64,000 nucleotides of DNA from MKSF01 sp037190225 (GTDB lineage Bacteria; Bacteroidota; Bacteroidia; Chitinophagales; Chitinophagaceae). The notes beneath the pieces are model-generated. The model saw only the letters and a list, made by a program, of their open reading frames with translations. It did no database searches and was not told where the DNA came from. The stretch spans positions 107,803 through 171,802 of the forward strand of contig JBBCJL010000013.1 in NCBI GenBank assembly GCA_037190225.1, given 5' to 3'. The position numbers and the translations under genes are program-made. Of this stretch, positions 44,789-53,800 are shown piece by piece (position 1 is the first letter of the stretch; each line of letters opens with the position of its first letter).

Positions 44789-46048
44789 ATGCGTCTTTTC
44801 TATAATCTTGCTATCGCGCTCTATGGTCTGCTCATCAGGTTGTGCGCTCCCTGGTCTTCCAAAGCGAAGCATTTCTGCCGGGGCAGGAAGGATTGGTACG
44901 AGCGGTACCGGGAATTGCTGCCCGAATTAAAGGACCGCAAAAGGATATGGATGCACTGTGCCTCCCTGGGTGAATTCGAGCAGGGGAGACCGGTGCTGGA
45001 GGCGCTTAAAAGGCAATGTCCCGGTACTGCGCTGGTGCTGACTTTTTTTTCTCCCTCCGGCTATGAGGTAAGGAAAGATTATAAAGGCGCAGACCTTGTA
45101 TTATACCTGCCGCTGGATACACCCGGGAATGCGGAAAGATTTGTGAAGCTGCTGCAGCCGGAGCTGGCCTTATTCGTCAAATACGAATTCTGGTATCATT
45201 ATATCAGCGTGCTATACAGGCATAAGATACCGGTCGTTTATTTCTCCGCTATCTTCCAGCCCCGGCACATATTCTTCAAATGGTATGGCGGATTTTTCCG
45301 CAGGATGCTGCATCGGGTCAGCCATTTCTTTGTGCAGAACGAAGAAAGCAAAAAATTACTGGAAAAGATAGGGATCGGCCGGGTTGCTATTGCCGGCGAT
45401 ACCCGCTTTGACCGTGCGATAGCGGTAGCCGGGTCACCTTATAGGAACGAGGTTATAGAACAATTCACCGCCGGCAGGAAAGTGCTGGTCGCCGGCAGCA
45501 CCTGGCCGGAAGATGAGGCCTTGTTACGGAAGGTATTGGACCAGTCGGAAGGCTATTGCCTGGTGATAGCGCCGCACGAGATCGACCGTCCTCATATTGA
45601 GGCCATCCTGCAGGCATACAGCGCATACAAGCCTTTACTATATAGTAAGCAGCAGGGCGCTTCGTCCGTATTACAGGGCAGCAGGGTGCTGATCGCGGAT
45701 ACATTCGGTATGCTGGCCTATATATACCGCTATGCGGATGCGGTCTGGGTGGGCGGCGGCTTTAACCCTTCCGGCATCCATAATACGGTAGAAGCTGCCG
45801 TGTACGGGAAGGCGGTGCTGTTCGGCCCGGTCTATAAAAGATTCCGGGAAGCGTATGATATGCTGGCGCTGGGCAGTGCTGCAAGCTATGGAGAGGGTGA
45901 TGCGGCGGCCATAGCGTTGCTTTTGAAAGATAGCAAGGCACTATCCGCTATGGGGGACAGTGCCTTGAAATATGTTGCCCTGCAGGCAGGCGCTACAGAG
46001 CGCATTGTATCTTATATTGTATTGAAATACTTGTCTACCAGCGCGTAA
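44789..46048 (+). CDS. waaA: 3-deoxy-D-manno-octulosonic acid (KDO) transferase
   Basis: 419 residues from the ATG at 44789. An N-terminal membrane-anchoring helix (MRLFYNLAIALYGLLIRL) precedes a GT-B fold. Family blocks: IWMHCASLGEFEQGRPVLEA (the catalytic Glu in GEFEQ), FFSPSGYEVRKDY, VKYEFWYHYI, AGSTWPEDEALL, VIAPHEIDRPHI and VGGGFNPSGIHNTVEAAVYG. It transfers KDO from CMP-KDO to lipid A at the inner membrane. Its last 37 bases overlap, tail to tail, the end of the minus-strand neighbour. Confidence 0.95.
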   Translation: MRLFYNLAIALYGLLIRLCAPWSSKAKHFCRGRKDWYERYRELLPELKDRKRIWMHCASLGEFEQGRPVLEALKRQCPGTALVLTFFSPSGYEVRKDYKGADLVLYLPLDTPGNAERFVKLLQPELALFVKYEFWYHYISVLYRHKIPVVYFSAIFQPRHIFFKWYGGFFRRMLHRVSHFFVQNEESKKLLEKIGIGRVAIAGDTRFDRAIAVAGSPYRNEVIEQFTAGRKVLVAGSTWPEDEALLRKVLDQSEGYCLVIAPHEIDRPHIEAILQAYSAYKPLLYSKQQGASSVLQGSRVLIADTFGMLAYIYRYADAVWVGGGFNPSGIHNTVEAAVYGKAVLFGPVYKRFREAYDMLALGSAASYGEGDAAAIALLLKDSKALSAMGDSALKYVALQAGATERIVSYIVLKYLSTSA

Positions 46049-46866
46049 AAGCTCTGTACGGTCGTATCGTTAGTGTCCCACTTCATATGGGTGGCCAGCT
46101 CTTCATCTATCCATTGCCTGGCATCCTGCAAGGTCCCGGCATTGTTGATCCTGGAAATGCTGGTATCAAATAATTCCTTGTTATTATGGAACAGCTCATT
46201 CATGAACAGGTAACGGTCATTGAACCCTATCTGTGACCGGAAGTCTTTCTGGTTCGGGGTTACAGGTGCTTTAAATCCCTGTCCTGAGATGGGAATGCTT
46301 TCTTCTGTCCTGCTGATCTTTTCTATAGCTGCCTCGCTGGTAAGGTCTTCCTTTGTCTCGGGGAACAGCATTGTGGGCTCCTGGGCTTTGGCGGGCGCCG
46401 GGGTATGGGTGACATTCCTGGTAGAAGGAAACTCAAAGCTGATGCCGCTCTCAATGGTCGGGGAAGGCGGGACAGGTGCAGCGGCGGGTTGCTTTGGTGC
46501 GGCAGCAGGCTGTTCTGCTGTTGTGGTATCGCTGCCGGTATCTTCTTCTGTATCGGCAGTACCATCCAGGACGGTCTTATCGTATTCGCTGTTGAAAAGC
46601 GCGGCGATCTCATCGTTTATGTCCGCATCGCTGCCGGCTGCTTTATCCGTGGTCTGTATAAAATGGTCAAAAGTACCGGGATGGCTGCTTACGGGTGTCC
46701 CGGGGGCAGGAGCTTCCGCTATGGGATGCCGTGACTTCAGCAGGTACAGCTGCTCATAAATCTGTTTGGTAGTATCGATCATCACTTCTAAATGGATACT
46801 ATCCGTATCATCGGTGGCTGCCAGAACAGATAACTTATCTATCAGTTGCTGAATGGTGGTGTTCAT
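46012..46866 (-). CDS. Acidic, Pro/Ala-rich protein of unknown function
   Basis: 284 residues from the ATG at 46866 (MNTTIQQLIDKLSVLAATDD); an ATG 66 bases upstream is in frame but gives an unlikely extra hydrophobic leader. The middle (about 65-190) is low complexity, rich in Asp/Glu, Thr, Ala and Pro. The C-terminal 80 residues look folded and conserved (GFNDRYLFMNELFHNNKELF, ARQWIDEELA, YALVDKYFNTI). I know similar C-termini only as unnamed Bacteroidetes proteins. It overlaps waaA by 37 bases. Confidence 0.72.
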   Translation of the reverse strand: MNTTIQQLIDKLSVLAATDDTDSIHLEVMIDTTKQIYEQLYLLKSRHPIAEAPAPGTPVSSHPGTFDHFIQTTDKAAGSDADINDEIAALFNSEYDKTVLDGTADTEEDTGSDTTTAEQPAAAPKQPAAAPVPPSPTIESGISFEFPSTRNVTHTPAPAKAQEPTMLFPETKEDLTSEAAIEKISRTEESIPISGQGFKAPVTPNQKDFRSQIGFNDRYLFMNELFHNNKELFDTSISRINNAGTLQDARQWIDEELATHMKWDTNDTTVQSFYALVDKYFNTI

Positions 46867-46930
46867 GCTGCGGTAATTTGGAATTTTTAAAGATGCAAGT
46901 TCAGGGAATGATAAAATTATTGAAAATAGC

Positions 46931-46965
46931 AATAAAAAAAGTTACAATATTTATAATTGTAACTT
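46931..46965 (-). terminator. Intrinsic terminator of sodB
   Basis: A 10-bp stem (AAGTTACAAT with ATTGTAACTT) around a seven-base loop. On the minus strand it is followed by a T-run (A-run at 46934-46940 on the plus strand), 30 bases after the sodB stop. Confidence 0.85.
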
Positions 46966-46996
46966 CTTTAATCTTTATTTAGACGGTAATGAGCTG

Positions 46997-47596
46997 TTAC
47001 AGCGCAGCTTCAAATCTTTTTCCGACCTCATCCCAGTTGACAACGTTCCAGATAGCATTCAGGTAGTCCGGGCGCTTATTCTGGTATTTCAGGTAATAGG
47101 CGTGCTCCCATACGTCAACGCCGAAAATAGGGGTGCCGTTACAGCCGGTATCAGGCATCAACGGATTGTCCTGGTTAGGTGTGGAGCAAACCTCGATTTT
47201 GCCGTTGTTAACGCATATCCAAGCCCAGCCGGAACCGAACCTTGCAGCGCCGGCAGCATTTACCTTTTCCTTCAAGGTTTCCAGTCCGCCGAACGCTTCG
47301 ATGGCATCGGCCAGCTTACCGGAAGGCTGGGAGCCGTTATTGCCCAGAACGGTCCAGAACAGGGAGTGATTATAATGACCGCCGCCGTTGTTGCGTACCG
47401 CGGCAGGATAATTGGTGATATTTTTCATCAGATCTTCTAAAGATAGCTTCTCCGCTTCTGTACCTTCAATGGCCTTGTTGAGGTTGTCAACATATGCTTT
47501 ATGGTGTCTGCCGTGGTGTATTTCCATGGTCTGGGCATCAATATGGGGCTCTAAAGCTGTATAATCGTATGGTAAATTAGGAAGTGTGTGTGCCAT
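46997..47596 (-). CDS. sodB: Superoxide dismutase, Mn/Fe family
   Basis: 199 residues, complete. Metal ligands are H27, H77 (GGHYNHSLF), D161 and H165 (DVWEHAYY). Gly73 before HYNH and Gln142 in NQD are the pattern of manganese or cambialistic enzymes rather than strict iron enzymes, so metal use is likely Mn or either. It converts superoxide to peroxide and oxygen in the cytoplasm. It is a single gene with its own terminator. The symbol is by convention; sodA would fit equally well. Confidence 0.95.
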   Translation of the reverse strand: MAHTLPNLPYDYTALEPHIDAQTMEIHHGRHHKAYVDNLNKAIEGTEAEKLSLEDLMKNITNYPAAVRNNGGGHYNHSLFWTVLGNNGSQPSGKLADAIEAFGGLETLKEKVNAAGAARFGSGWAWICVNNGKIEVCSTPNQDNPLMPDTGCNGTPIFGVDVWEHAYYLKYQNKRPDYLNAIWNVVNWDEVGKRFEAAL

Positions 47597-47784
47597 AATA
47601 TTTTGTTTATAAAGTTAGAACTAATTATACGCGAATATACAATCAAATGCCTGAAGATAAAAATATGAACCTTCTAATCATCTATAATTAAACTTTATTT
47701 AAGGTTTGGATAAGGATCACATAACGGAGCGATAAGCGGATGAATAGCAGGCAAATACACCGCTACAGCACGGTAGCTTTTCCA

Positions 47785-48090
47785 TCATATACCTTTTGAT
47801 ATAAACTCCCGGGAGACGCTCCATGCCTCAGCCCGTTCGGCAAACAGGGCCTTGGTCTTTTGCCAGGTATCCCTGAAAAGCTCGGATGACCGGTACCTGT
47901 CCAGGGCAGCCGTATCTTCCCAGTAGCTGTAGGTAAAATAAATACAGCTGCCATTAGCTGTATCTTTCAGCAATTCCAGGTGGGAGCAGCCCGGGAAACC
48001 GGCGATCAGTTCCTTACGCTCTGCGAACAATGTCTCAAATGCCTGTACCGCTTCCGGCCTGAATATCATTTTTACTATCCTGATGATCAT
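47785..48090 (-). CDS. ABM-superfamily monooxygenase-like protein
   Basis: 101 residues, one antibiotic-biosynthesis-monooxygenase (dimeric ferredoxin-like) domain: MIIRIVKMIFRPEAVQAFET, GCSHLELLKD, YSYWEDTAALDRYRSS and FRDTWQKTKALF. Members include quinol monooxygenases and haem-degrading enzymes, but most are uncharacterised, so no substrate is claimed. Its start lies inside the end of the DUF62 gene (56-base overlap), meaning coupled translation or an alternative start at 48069. Confidence 0.85.
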   Translation of the reverse strand: MIIRIVKMIFRPEAVQAFETLFAERKELIAGFPGCSHLELLKDTANGSCIYFTYSYWEDTAALDRYRSSELFRDTWQKTKALFAERAEAWSVSREFISKGI

Positions 48091-48880
48091 AGAATTCTAT
48101 CTTTAAAGTTGTGTAGAAGACCTGGTCCTTCTTGAACAGGTTATAGCCCAGCAGGGTGCTGGCGGCATCTTCCCGGACGGCCACTTCCAGGTAGCCTATG
48201 TGATTGAACCTGGCCAGTACGGTGCTTTGACCCACGTCCGTATAATGCTCTACAATGGTATCAATGACCGTATTGTCACGAAGCCTCAATTTATACTTCC
48301 TGCCGTTCCTGAGGGATTCGAACAGGTCACGGTGGATGGCGAATATCAGGTTGCCGTAAATATCTATATGCAGCACATTGCACTCTACCGACTGGTGGGT
48401 AATATTGAGATTCATCTGCATCTCGTTGGGTGCCAGGGTGATGGCGGGATAGGACCGGAGCAGCTGCGGATTGCTGTACAGCTGCCCGATGATAGCGGCT
48501 ACCTGCTCTATCCACTCATAATAATTCCCGGCAGATACCGGCAGCTTATAGACCAGGGCCTTTTCCCTGTCCTTGTCCTCCACGAACATGGGCAGGAAGC
48601 CATTGTCCGCCGCGATCACCCACTGGTCGTTCAGCTCCAGCATCAGGGCCTGTGCGGGCAGGTGGTGCAGGATATTGATCAGCGACAGGTGAATGGTCTT
48701 CTTAGGGAAATTATTAAAGCAGTCCTTTAAGATGTAAGACGCATTGGAAACGGAGAATGGCGATACACTGTGGCTGATATCTATGATATGGTCTGTATAG
48801 CTATGCTGTAGCAGGATACCTTTTGCCTGTGCCACATAACTGTCCTGTAACCCGAAATCAGATAGAAGTGTTATTACCAT
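48035..48880 (-). CDS. DUF62/SAM hydroxide adenosyltransferase-like protein, diverged active site
   Basis: 281 residues. It resembles the duf62 family, which hydrolyses S-adenosylmethionine: LLSDFGLQDSYVAQAKGILL at the start (family TDFGxxDxYV), DISHSVSPFSVSNASYIL and VIAADNGFLPMF. The canonical VDPGVGTxRR and HGRDxFAP blocks, which hold the Asp-Arg-His catalytic set, are not visible; their places read HLSLINILHH and YYEWIEQVAAI. It may be a binding protein or use another chemistry. It is in line with metG and the ABM gene. Confidence 0.8.
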   Translation of the reverse strand: MVITLLSDFGLQDSYVAQAKGILLQHSYTDHIIDISHSVSPFSVSNASYILKDCFNNFPKKTIHLSLINILHHLPAQALMLELNDQWVIAADNGFLPMFVEDKDREKALVYKLPVSAGNYYEWIEQVAAIIGQLYSNPQLLRSYPAITLAPNEMQMNLNITHQSVECNVLHIDIYGNLIFAIHRDLFESLRNGRKYKLRLRDNTVIDTIVEHYTDVGQSTVLARFNHIGYLEVAVREDAASTLLGYNLFKKDQVFYTTLKIEFYDHQDSKNDIQAGSGTGI

Positions 48881-48944
48881 GCTCTTTATTATCTTTTTGT
48901 CCCGGGAGGCCTGATCTTTTGATCGGTGCAGCCCGGGCTCCTGA

Positions 48945-51026
48945 TTAGCTTACTACAGCGCCGTTCTTTGCCGCATTATCCCTGGGAGATACAAATACCA
49001 GCTTGCCGTCAGCGTCCTCGCTCATCAATATCATCCCCTGGCTTTCTATGCCTTTCATCTTCCGGGGAGCGAGGTTGGTAACCACCGTTACCTGCTGTCC
49101 TATGATCTCTTCCGGTGTATAATGAAGGGCGATGCCCGAGACAATGGTCCGGGTCTCAAAACCCAGGTCAACCTGCAGCTGCAGCAGCTTGTCTGCTTTT
49201 TTGACCTTTTCTGCGGCCACAATAGTACCTGCCCGCAGGTCTATTTTTGAAAAATCATCAAATTCGATGGTTGCTTTGACCGGCAGGAAGGCAGGCGGCT
49301 CCTGTTCCGTTGTTTTTTTAACGGCCGCGGCATGCAGCTTTTCCCTTTGCGCTTCTATCTCCGTATCTTCTATTTTCCGGAACAGCAGCTCCGGGGGCCT
49401 CAGCGGGTAATTGGTCTTCAGCAGGTCCATCCTGCCTGCATTTTCCCATTCCAGCATCTTATTGACCACCGTCAGCATATGGCAGATCTTACCGGCTGTT
49501 TCGGGCAGGAAGGGATTGATGAATATGGCCAGGTTGGCGGTAAGCTGCAGCGCGATATGGAGACAGTTATCTATCAGCTGCTGGTTCTGCTGCTGCAGCT
49601 CCGGCGTTTTGGCCAGGGCCCAGGGCGCCACATCCTGGAGGTACTTGTTGCCTCTTCTGGCTATGTCGATCACTTCGAACAGCGCATCCCTGAACTTATA
49701 GTTCTCTATGCTGTCCGTTACGGCTTTTTTGGAGGTCTGCAGCGATTGTATGATCTGCAGGTCCAGGTCGGTCTTTACCGCATCATGGAAAGCAGGTACC
49801 CTGCCGCCGCACAATTTATGCATCAGCACCATCGCGCGGTTGATGAAATTGCCGAATACGGCCACCAGCTCGTTATTGACGCGCTCCTGGAAATCCTTCC
49901 AGGTAAAATCAGTATCCTTTGTTTCAGGGGCATTGGTGCACAATACATAACGCAGCGCATCCTGCATGCCCGGGAAATCCTGGATATATTCATGCACCCA
50001 CACGGCCCAGTTACGGGAGGTGGATACCTTTTCTCCTTCTATATTCAGGAACTCGTTGGCAGGCACATTATCCGGCAGGATATACTCGCCGTGCGCTTTC
50101 AGCATAGCCGGGAAAATGATGCAATGGAAGACGATATTGTCCTTGCCTATAAAATGCACCAGCTTCGTATCTTCCTGCTTCCAGTAAGTATCCCAGGCCT
50201 GGGGCAGCAATTCCTTGGTGGCGCTGATGTAGCCGATAGGCGCATCAAACCATACATACAGCACTTTTCCTTCGGCACCTTCAATGGGTACCGGTACGCC
50301 CCAGCTGCTGTCCCGTGTCATGGCGCGGGGCTGCAGCCCGCTGTCCAGCCAGGATTTGCACTGGCCGTACACATTGGGTTTCCATTCGTCCTTCTTACCT
50401 TCCAGTATCCATGTTTTCAGGAAATCCTCGTATTTATTCAGCGGGAAATACCAGTGTGTGGTTGCTCTTTTTACCGGAACGGCATTGCTCAGGGCGCTTC
50501 TCGGGTTGATCAGCTGCTCGGGAGACAAGGTAGAGCCGCACTTTTCGCACTGGTCGCCGTAAGCGTTCTCATTCTGGCAGACAGGACAGGTGCCCGTGAT
50601 ATACCGGTCGGCAAGGAACATCTGTTTCTCTTCGTCAAAATACTGCTCGGAAACGCGCTCTTCAAAGATGCCGTCATTATACAATTTCCTGAAAAAATCC
50701 TGGGAGGTCTGGCGGTGTATCTCTGAAGAGGTCCGGGAGTAAATATCAAAGCTGATACCCATCGCTTCCAGGCTGTCCCTGATGATCTTATGGTACTTAT
50801 CCACCACATCCTGCGGTGTGATGCCTTCTTTCATCGCCCTGATGGTGATGGGCACACCGTGCTCATCGCTGCCGCCTATAAATTGAACATCGCGCTTACG
50901 GGCCCTCTGGAAGCGGGCATATATATCGGCAGGTAAAAAGCAACCCGCCAGGTGGCCGATGTGCACCGGTCCGTTGGCATAGGGCAATGCTGCCGTAATT
51001 AAAATTCTATTATATTTATTATCCAT
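48945..51026 (-). CDS. metG: Methionyl-tRNA synthetase
   Basis: 693 residues from the ATG at 51026 (MDNKYNRILITAALPYANGP); an ATG 12 bases upstream is possible. HIGH is at 22-25. The zinc-binding CPVCQNENAYGDQCEKCG follows. The second signature reads KVSTS in GEKVSTSRNW instead of KMSKS, as is usual in this phylum. The anticodon-binding region follows, then a C-terminal tRNA-binding (Trbp111-like) domain (IDLRAGTIVAAEKVKKADKL). It charges initiator and elongator tRNA-Met. It heads a minus-strand run with the DUF62 and ABM genes. Confidence 0.97.
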   Translation of the reverse strand: MDNKYNRILITAALPYANGPVHIGHLAGCFLPADIYARFQRARKRDVQFIGGSDEHGVPITIRAMKEGITPQDVVDKYHKIIRDSLEAMGISFDIYSRTSSEIHRQTSQDFFRKLYNDGIFEERVSEQYFDEEKQMFLADRYITGTCPVCQNENAYGDQCEKCGSTLSPEQLINPRSALSNAVPVKRATTHWYFPLNKYEDFLKTWILEGKKDEWKPNVYGQCKSWLDSGLQPRAMTRDSSWGVPVPIEGAEGKVLYVWFDAPIGYISATKELLPQAWDTYWKQEDTKLVHFIGKDNIVFHCIIFPAMLKAHGEYILPDNVPANEFLNIEGEKVSTSRNWAVWVHEYIQDFPGMQDALRYVLCTNAPETKDTDFTWKDFQERVNNELVAVFGNFINRAMVLMHKLCGGRVPAFHDAVKTDLDLQIIQSLQTSKKAVTDSIENYKFRDALFEVIDIARRGNKYLQDVAPWALAKTPELQQQNQQLIDNCLHIALQLTANLAIFINPFLPETAGKICHMLTVVNKMLEWENAGRMDLLKTNYPLRPPELLFRKIEDTEIEAQREKLHAAAVKKTTEQEPPAFLPVKATIEFDDFSKIDLRAGTIVAAEKVKKADKLLQLQVDLGFETRTIVSGIALHYTPEEIIGQQVTVVTNLAPRKMKGIESQGMILMSEDADGKLVFVSPRDNAAKNGAVVS

Positions 51027-51218
51027 AACTGTCAGCAAAATTCGTAATTATTTCACAGTTTTGGCACATATGGGATAACTAAATAAAAGAATTCATAAAG
51101 CGGCCGTAATCAGGCAGGTGTGTTAATAATAGAAATTAAGAATCGGAAAATATAATACTTTAGGTAAATTGCACGTTTATTGCAATCATACTATCGTAGA
51201 GCGTTTCTGAAAATATAT

Positions 51219-53660
51219 ATGGATTTTTCTGTTGTAAATGTAAGTGTCCGGAGTATATGCCTTGCCGCTGGTGTACTGTTTTCTTCCCAGCTATGGGCGC
51301 AGCATGCTACAGTAAAAGGTATCATCACGACCGACCTGAATGAAGTGGGTGTAAAGGCAAAGGTGCTGAATACCGGTAATAAGGAATCGGTGGAAGCGGA
51401 CAGCCTGGGTAACTACGAGATACAGGTCCCTTCCAACAAAAGAGTGACCCTGAAGATCATCCTGCCGGGCTATGAATCGGAATTTGTAAAGGTACAGCTT
51501 AAGGATAACGAGGTATCGGAGCAGGTGGTAATACTTAAAAGCCTCTTTGATGAGCTGGACGGCGTCAACTTTGCCGACCAGACCAGCAGGGAAGAGGCGG
51601 GTACCATAAAAATGAGCATGAAAAACTACCAGGTGGATCCCAGCCCCGTAGGAGGGGTAGAGGGCCGGCTGAAAGTATTGCTCGGCGATAAGAATGAAAT
51701 GACTTCCCAGTACCGCGTAAGAGGCGGTAACTATGATGAGAACCTGGTGTATGTGAACGATTTTGAGATCTTCCGTCCTTTCCTGATCCGTTCGGGTCAG
51801 CAGGAAGGCTTAAGCTTTATCAATCCCGACCTTACCGAAGGAGTGACCTTTTCCGTGGGTGGTTTCCAGGCCAGGTACGGCGATAAGCTGTCTTCCGCGC
51901 TTGACATCACGTATAAGCGCCCCAGGCAATTTGCCGGTTCGGCCATGCTGAGCCTGCTCGGCGCGCAGATGCACCTGGAAGGCGCCTCTAAAAACAGGAA
52001 GCTGACCTACCTGTTCGGGGCCCGCCAGAAATCCAACCAGTATTTCCTGCGGTCCCAGCCGGTAAAAGGGCAGTACAATCCTTCCTTTACGGATATACAG
52101 GCCCTGGTCAGCTATAAATTCAACAGGAGCTGGGAGTGGGAAGTGCTGGCCAACTATGCCAGGAACCGGTTCCGCATGCAGCCGGAATCCAGCACGGAAG
52201 CATTCGGCTACTTTAATAACGTGTACAGCTTACAGACCAACTATAACGGCAACGAAATAGACCAGTTCGACACCCGCTTTGTGGGTACATCGCTGACCTT
52301 CCGGCCTACGGAAAGGACCCGCCTGAAGCTGCTGGCATCCTTCTACCAGACCGTGGAGGAAGAGAACTATGATATCAACGGGCTTTATGACCTGTTCGCG
52401 GTAGAGAGTGATATAGGCAAATCGTCATTCGGTGAGAATAAGCAGGCCCTGGGTAGCGGAGAGATACATGATTATGCCAGGAACAGGCTGAACGCCAACG
52501 TTTTTAACCTTGCTCACAAGGGACATACGACTGCCGGCCGGCATTTTATATTGTGGGGTGCGGAGATGATGCTCTTTAATATTGATGACCGCCTGCTCGA
52601 ATGGCAGCGCCGTGATTCCGCAGGATTTTCGCAGCCCTACAGTGACAACGCTATTTATATGAACCGGAGCGTGTCCGCCTATAATACACTGAATTACCAG
52701 AAATTCTCCGCTTACCTCCAGGATAATATCGTGCTGGATGACAGCAACCGCATGACGCTGAATATAGGCTCCAGGATCACTTATACGTCTTTTAACAAGG
52801 AGCTGATAGTAAGCCCGAGAGCACAGTTTTCCTATGCCCCGGGCAACAGGAAGATCGTATTCAGGCTGGCAACGGGTGTGTATGCACAGCCCGCATTTTA
52901 CCGGGAAATGCGTGATATGGAAGGCGTGCTGCATACCGACCTGAAATCACAGAAATCTTACCAGACCTCCGCCGGCTTTGACTGGAACTTCACGGCCTGG
53001 GATGAGAAGCCGTTCAAGCTGACAGCAGAGCTGTATTACAAAGAGCTCTGGGACCTGGTGCCTTATGAATATGATAATGTAAGGATCCGGTACCTGGCCA
53101 ATAACGATGCCAAAGGATATGCCTACGGCGGAGAAGTGCGCCTTTTCGGCAACCTGGTTAAGGACGCGGAATCCTGGGTGAGCCTGGGACTGATGAAAAC
53201 GGAGAACAGGATATTTAACCGCGCTACCAACGAATGGTCTGCCTTTGTACCCCGTCCTACTGACCAGCGGGTAAGCGTCGGTATGTACTTTTCCGATTAC
53301 CTGCCGAGAAATAAGAACTTTAAGGCTTTTGTAAATATGATGTACTCCACCGGCCTGCCTTTCTGGCCGCCGAATACCAACTGGAGCTCTGATTACCAGC
53401 TCAGGGTGCCGGACTATAAAAGAGTGGATATCGGCTTTGCGGCCCTGCTGGTGGATGGTAATAAAAAAGGTGAATATAATTTTGGCCTGCTGAACCGGTT
53501 CGAATCGGTCTGGCTGAGCCTGGAAGTATTCAACCTGCTGAATATCCGGAATGTGCTGTCCTATGAATGGATACAGGATTTCAGCTCTGACCGGGTATAT
53601 GGCGTACCGGACAGGCTTACTGCCCGCCTCATCAACCTGAAGCTCGCTGTCAGGTTTTAA
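51219..53660 (+). CDS. TonB-dependent receptor with carboxypeptidase-like N-terminal domain
   Basis: 813 residues from the ATG at 51219, chosen because it gives a proper signal peptide (SICLAAGVLFSSQLWAQ); a TTG 39 bases upstream is in frame. A regulatory-like domain (about 30-110) precedes the plug (TSQYRVRGGNYDENLVYVND, GGFQARYGDKLSSALDI) and a barrel ending LINLKLAVRF. It is shorter than SusC and lacks a SusD partner, so it more likely takes up a metal complex, vitamin or other small ligand; the ligand is not predictable. A hairpin follows. Confidence 0.92.
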   Translation: MDFSVVNVSVRSICLAAGVLFSSQLWAQHATVKGIITTDLNEVGVKAKVLNTGNKESVEADSLGNYEIQVPSNKRVTLKIILPGYESEFVKVQLKDNEVSEQVVILKSLFDELDGVNFADQTSREEAGTIKMSMKNYQVDPSPVGGVEGRLKVLLGDKNEMTSQYRVRGGNYDENLVYVNDFEIFRPFLIRSGQQEGLSFINPDLTEGVTFSVGGFQARYGDKLSSALDITYKRPRQFAGSAMLSLLGAQMHLEGASKNRKLTYLFGARQKSNQYFLRSQPVKGQYNPSFTDIQALVSYKFNRSWEWEVLANYARNRFRMQPESSTEAFGYFNNVYSLQTNYNGNEIDQFDTRFVGTSLTFRPTERTRLKLLASFYQTVEEENYDINGLYDLFAVESDIGKSSFGENKQALGSGEIHDYARNRLNANVFNLAHKGHTTAGRHFILWGAEMMLFNIDDRLLEWQRRDSAGFSQPYSDNAIYMNRSVSAYNTLNYQKFSAYLQDNIVLDDSNRMTLNIGSRITYTSFNKELIVSPRAQFSYAPGNRKIVFRLATGVYAQPAFYREMRDMEGVLHTDLKSQKSYQTSAGFDWNFTAWDEKPFKLTAELYYKELWDLVPYEYDNVRIRYLANNDAKGYAYGGEVRLFGNLVKDAESWVSLGLMKTENRIFNRATNEWSAFVPRPTDQRVSVGMYFSDYLPRNKNFKAFVNMMYSTGLPFWPPNTNWSSDYQLRVPDYKRVDIGFAALLVDGNKKGEYNFGLLNRFESVWLSLEVFNLLNIRNVLSYEWIQDFSSDRVYGVPDRLTARLINLKLAVRF

Positions 53661-53689
53661 GAGAAATAACAGGTTGCCGAAGAAGTAAA

Positions 53690-53733
53690 CAACCCTGTCC
53701 ATCTTGCGCTAAGCCGGAATATGGACAGGGTTG
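53690..53733. terminator. Hairpin between convergent genes
   Basis: CAACCCTGTCCAT pairs with ATGGACAGGGTTG (13 bp, 18-base loop), 29 bases after the receptor stop. No strong T-run on either side. Confidence 0.6.
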
Positions 53734-53800
53734 CTTATCTATACCCATCACATTTCGGCAAGCTGATGTTACCATTCAAGAGGCTTTACAGACAGCTTTC

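Noticed and set aside
48895..48945. Hairpin with CCCGGG arms between metG and the DUF62-like gene
   Set aside because: Many internal mismatches and no T-run on the transcribed strand, so it is not supported as a terminator.
49332..50726. 464-codon open frame antisense to metG
   Set aside because: metG is certain on the other strand, and the frame shows no domain.
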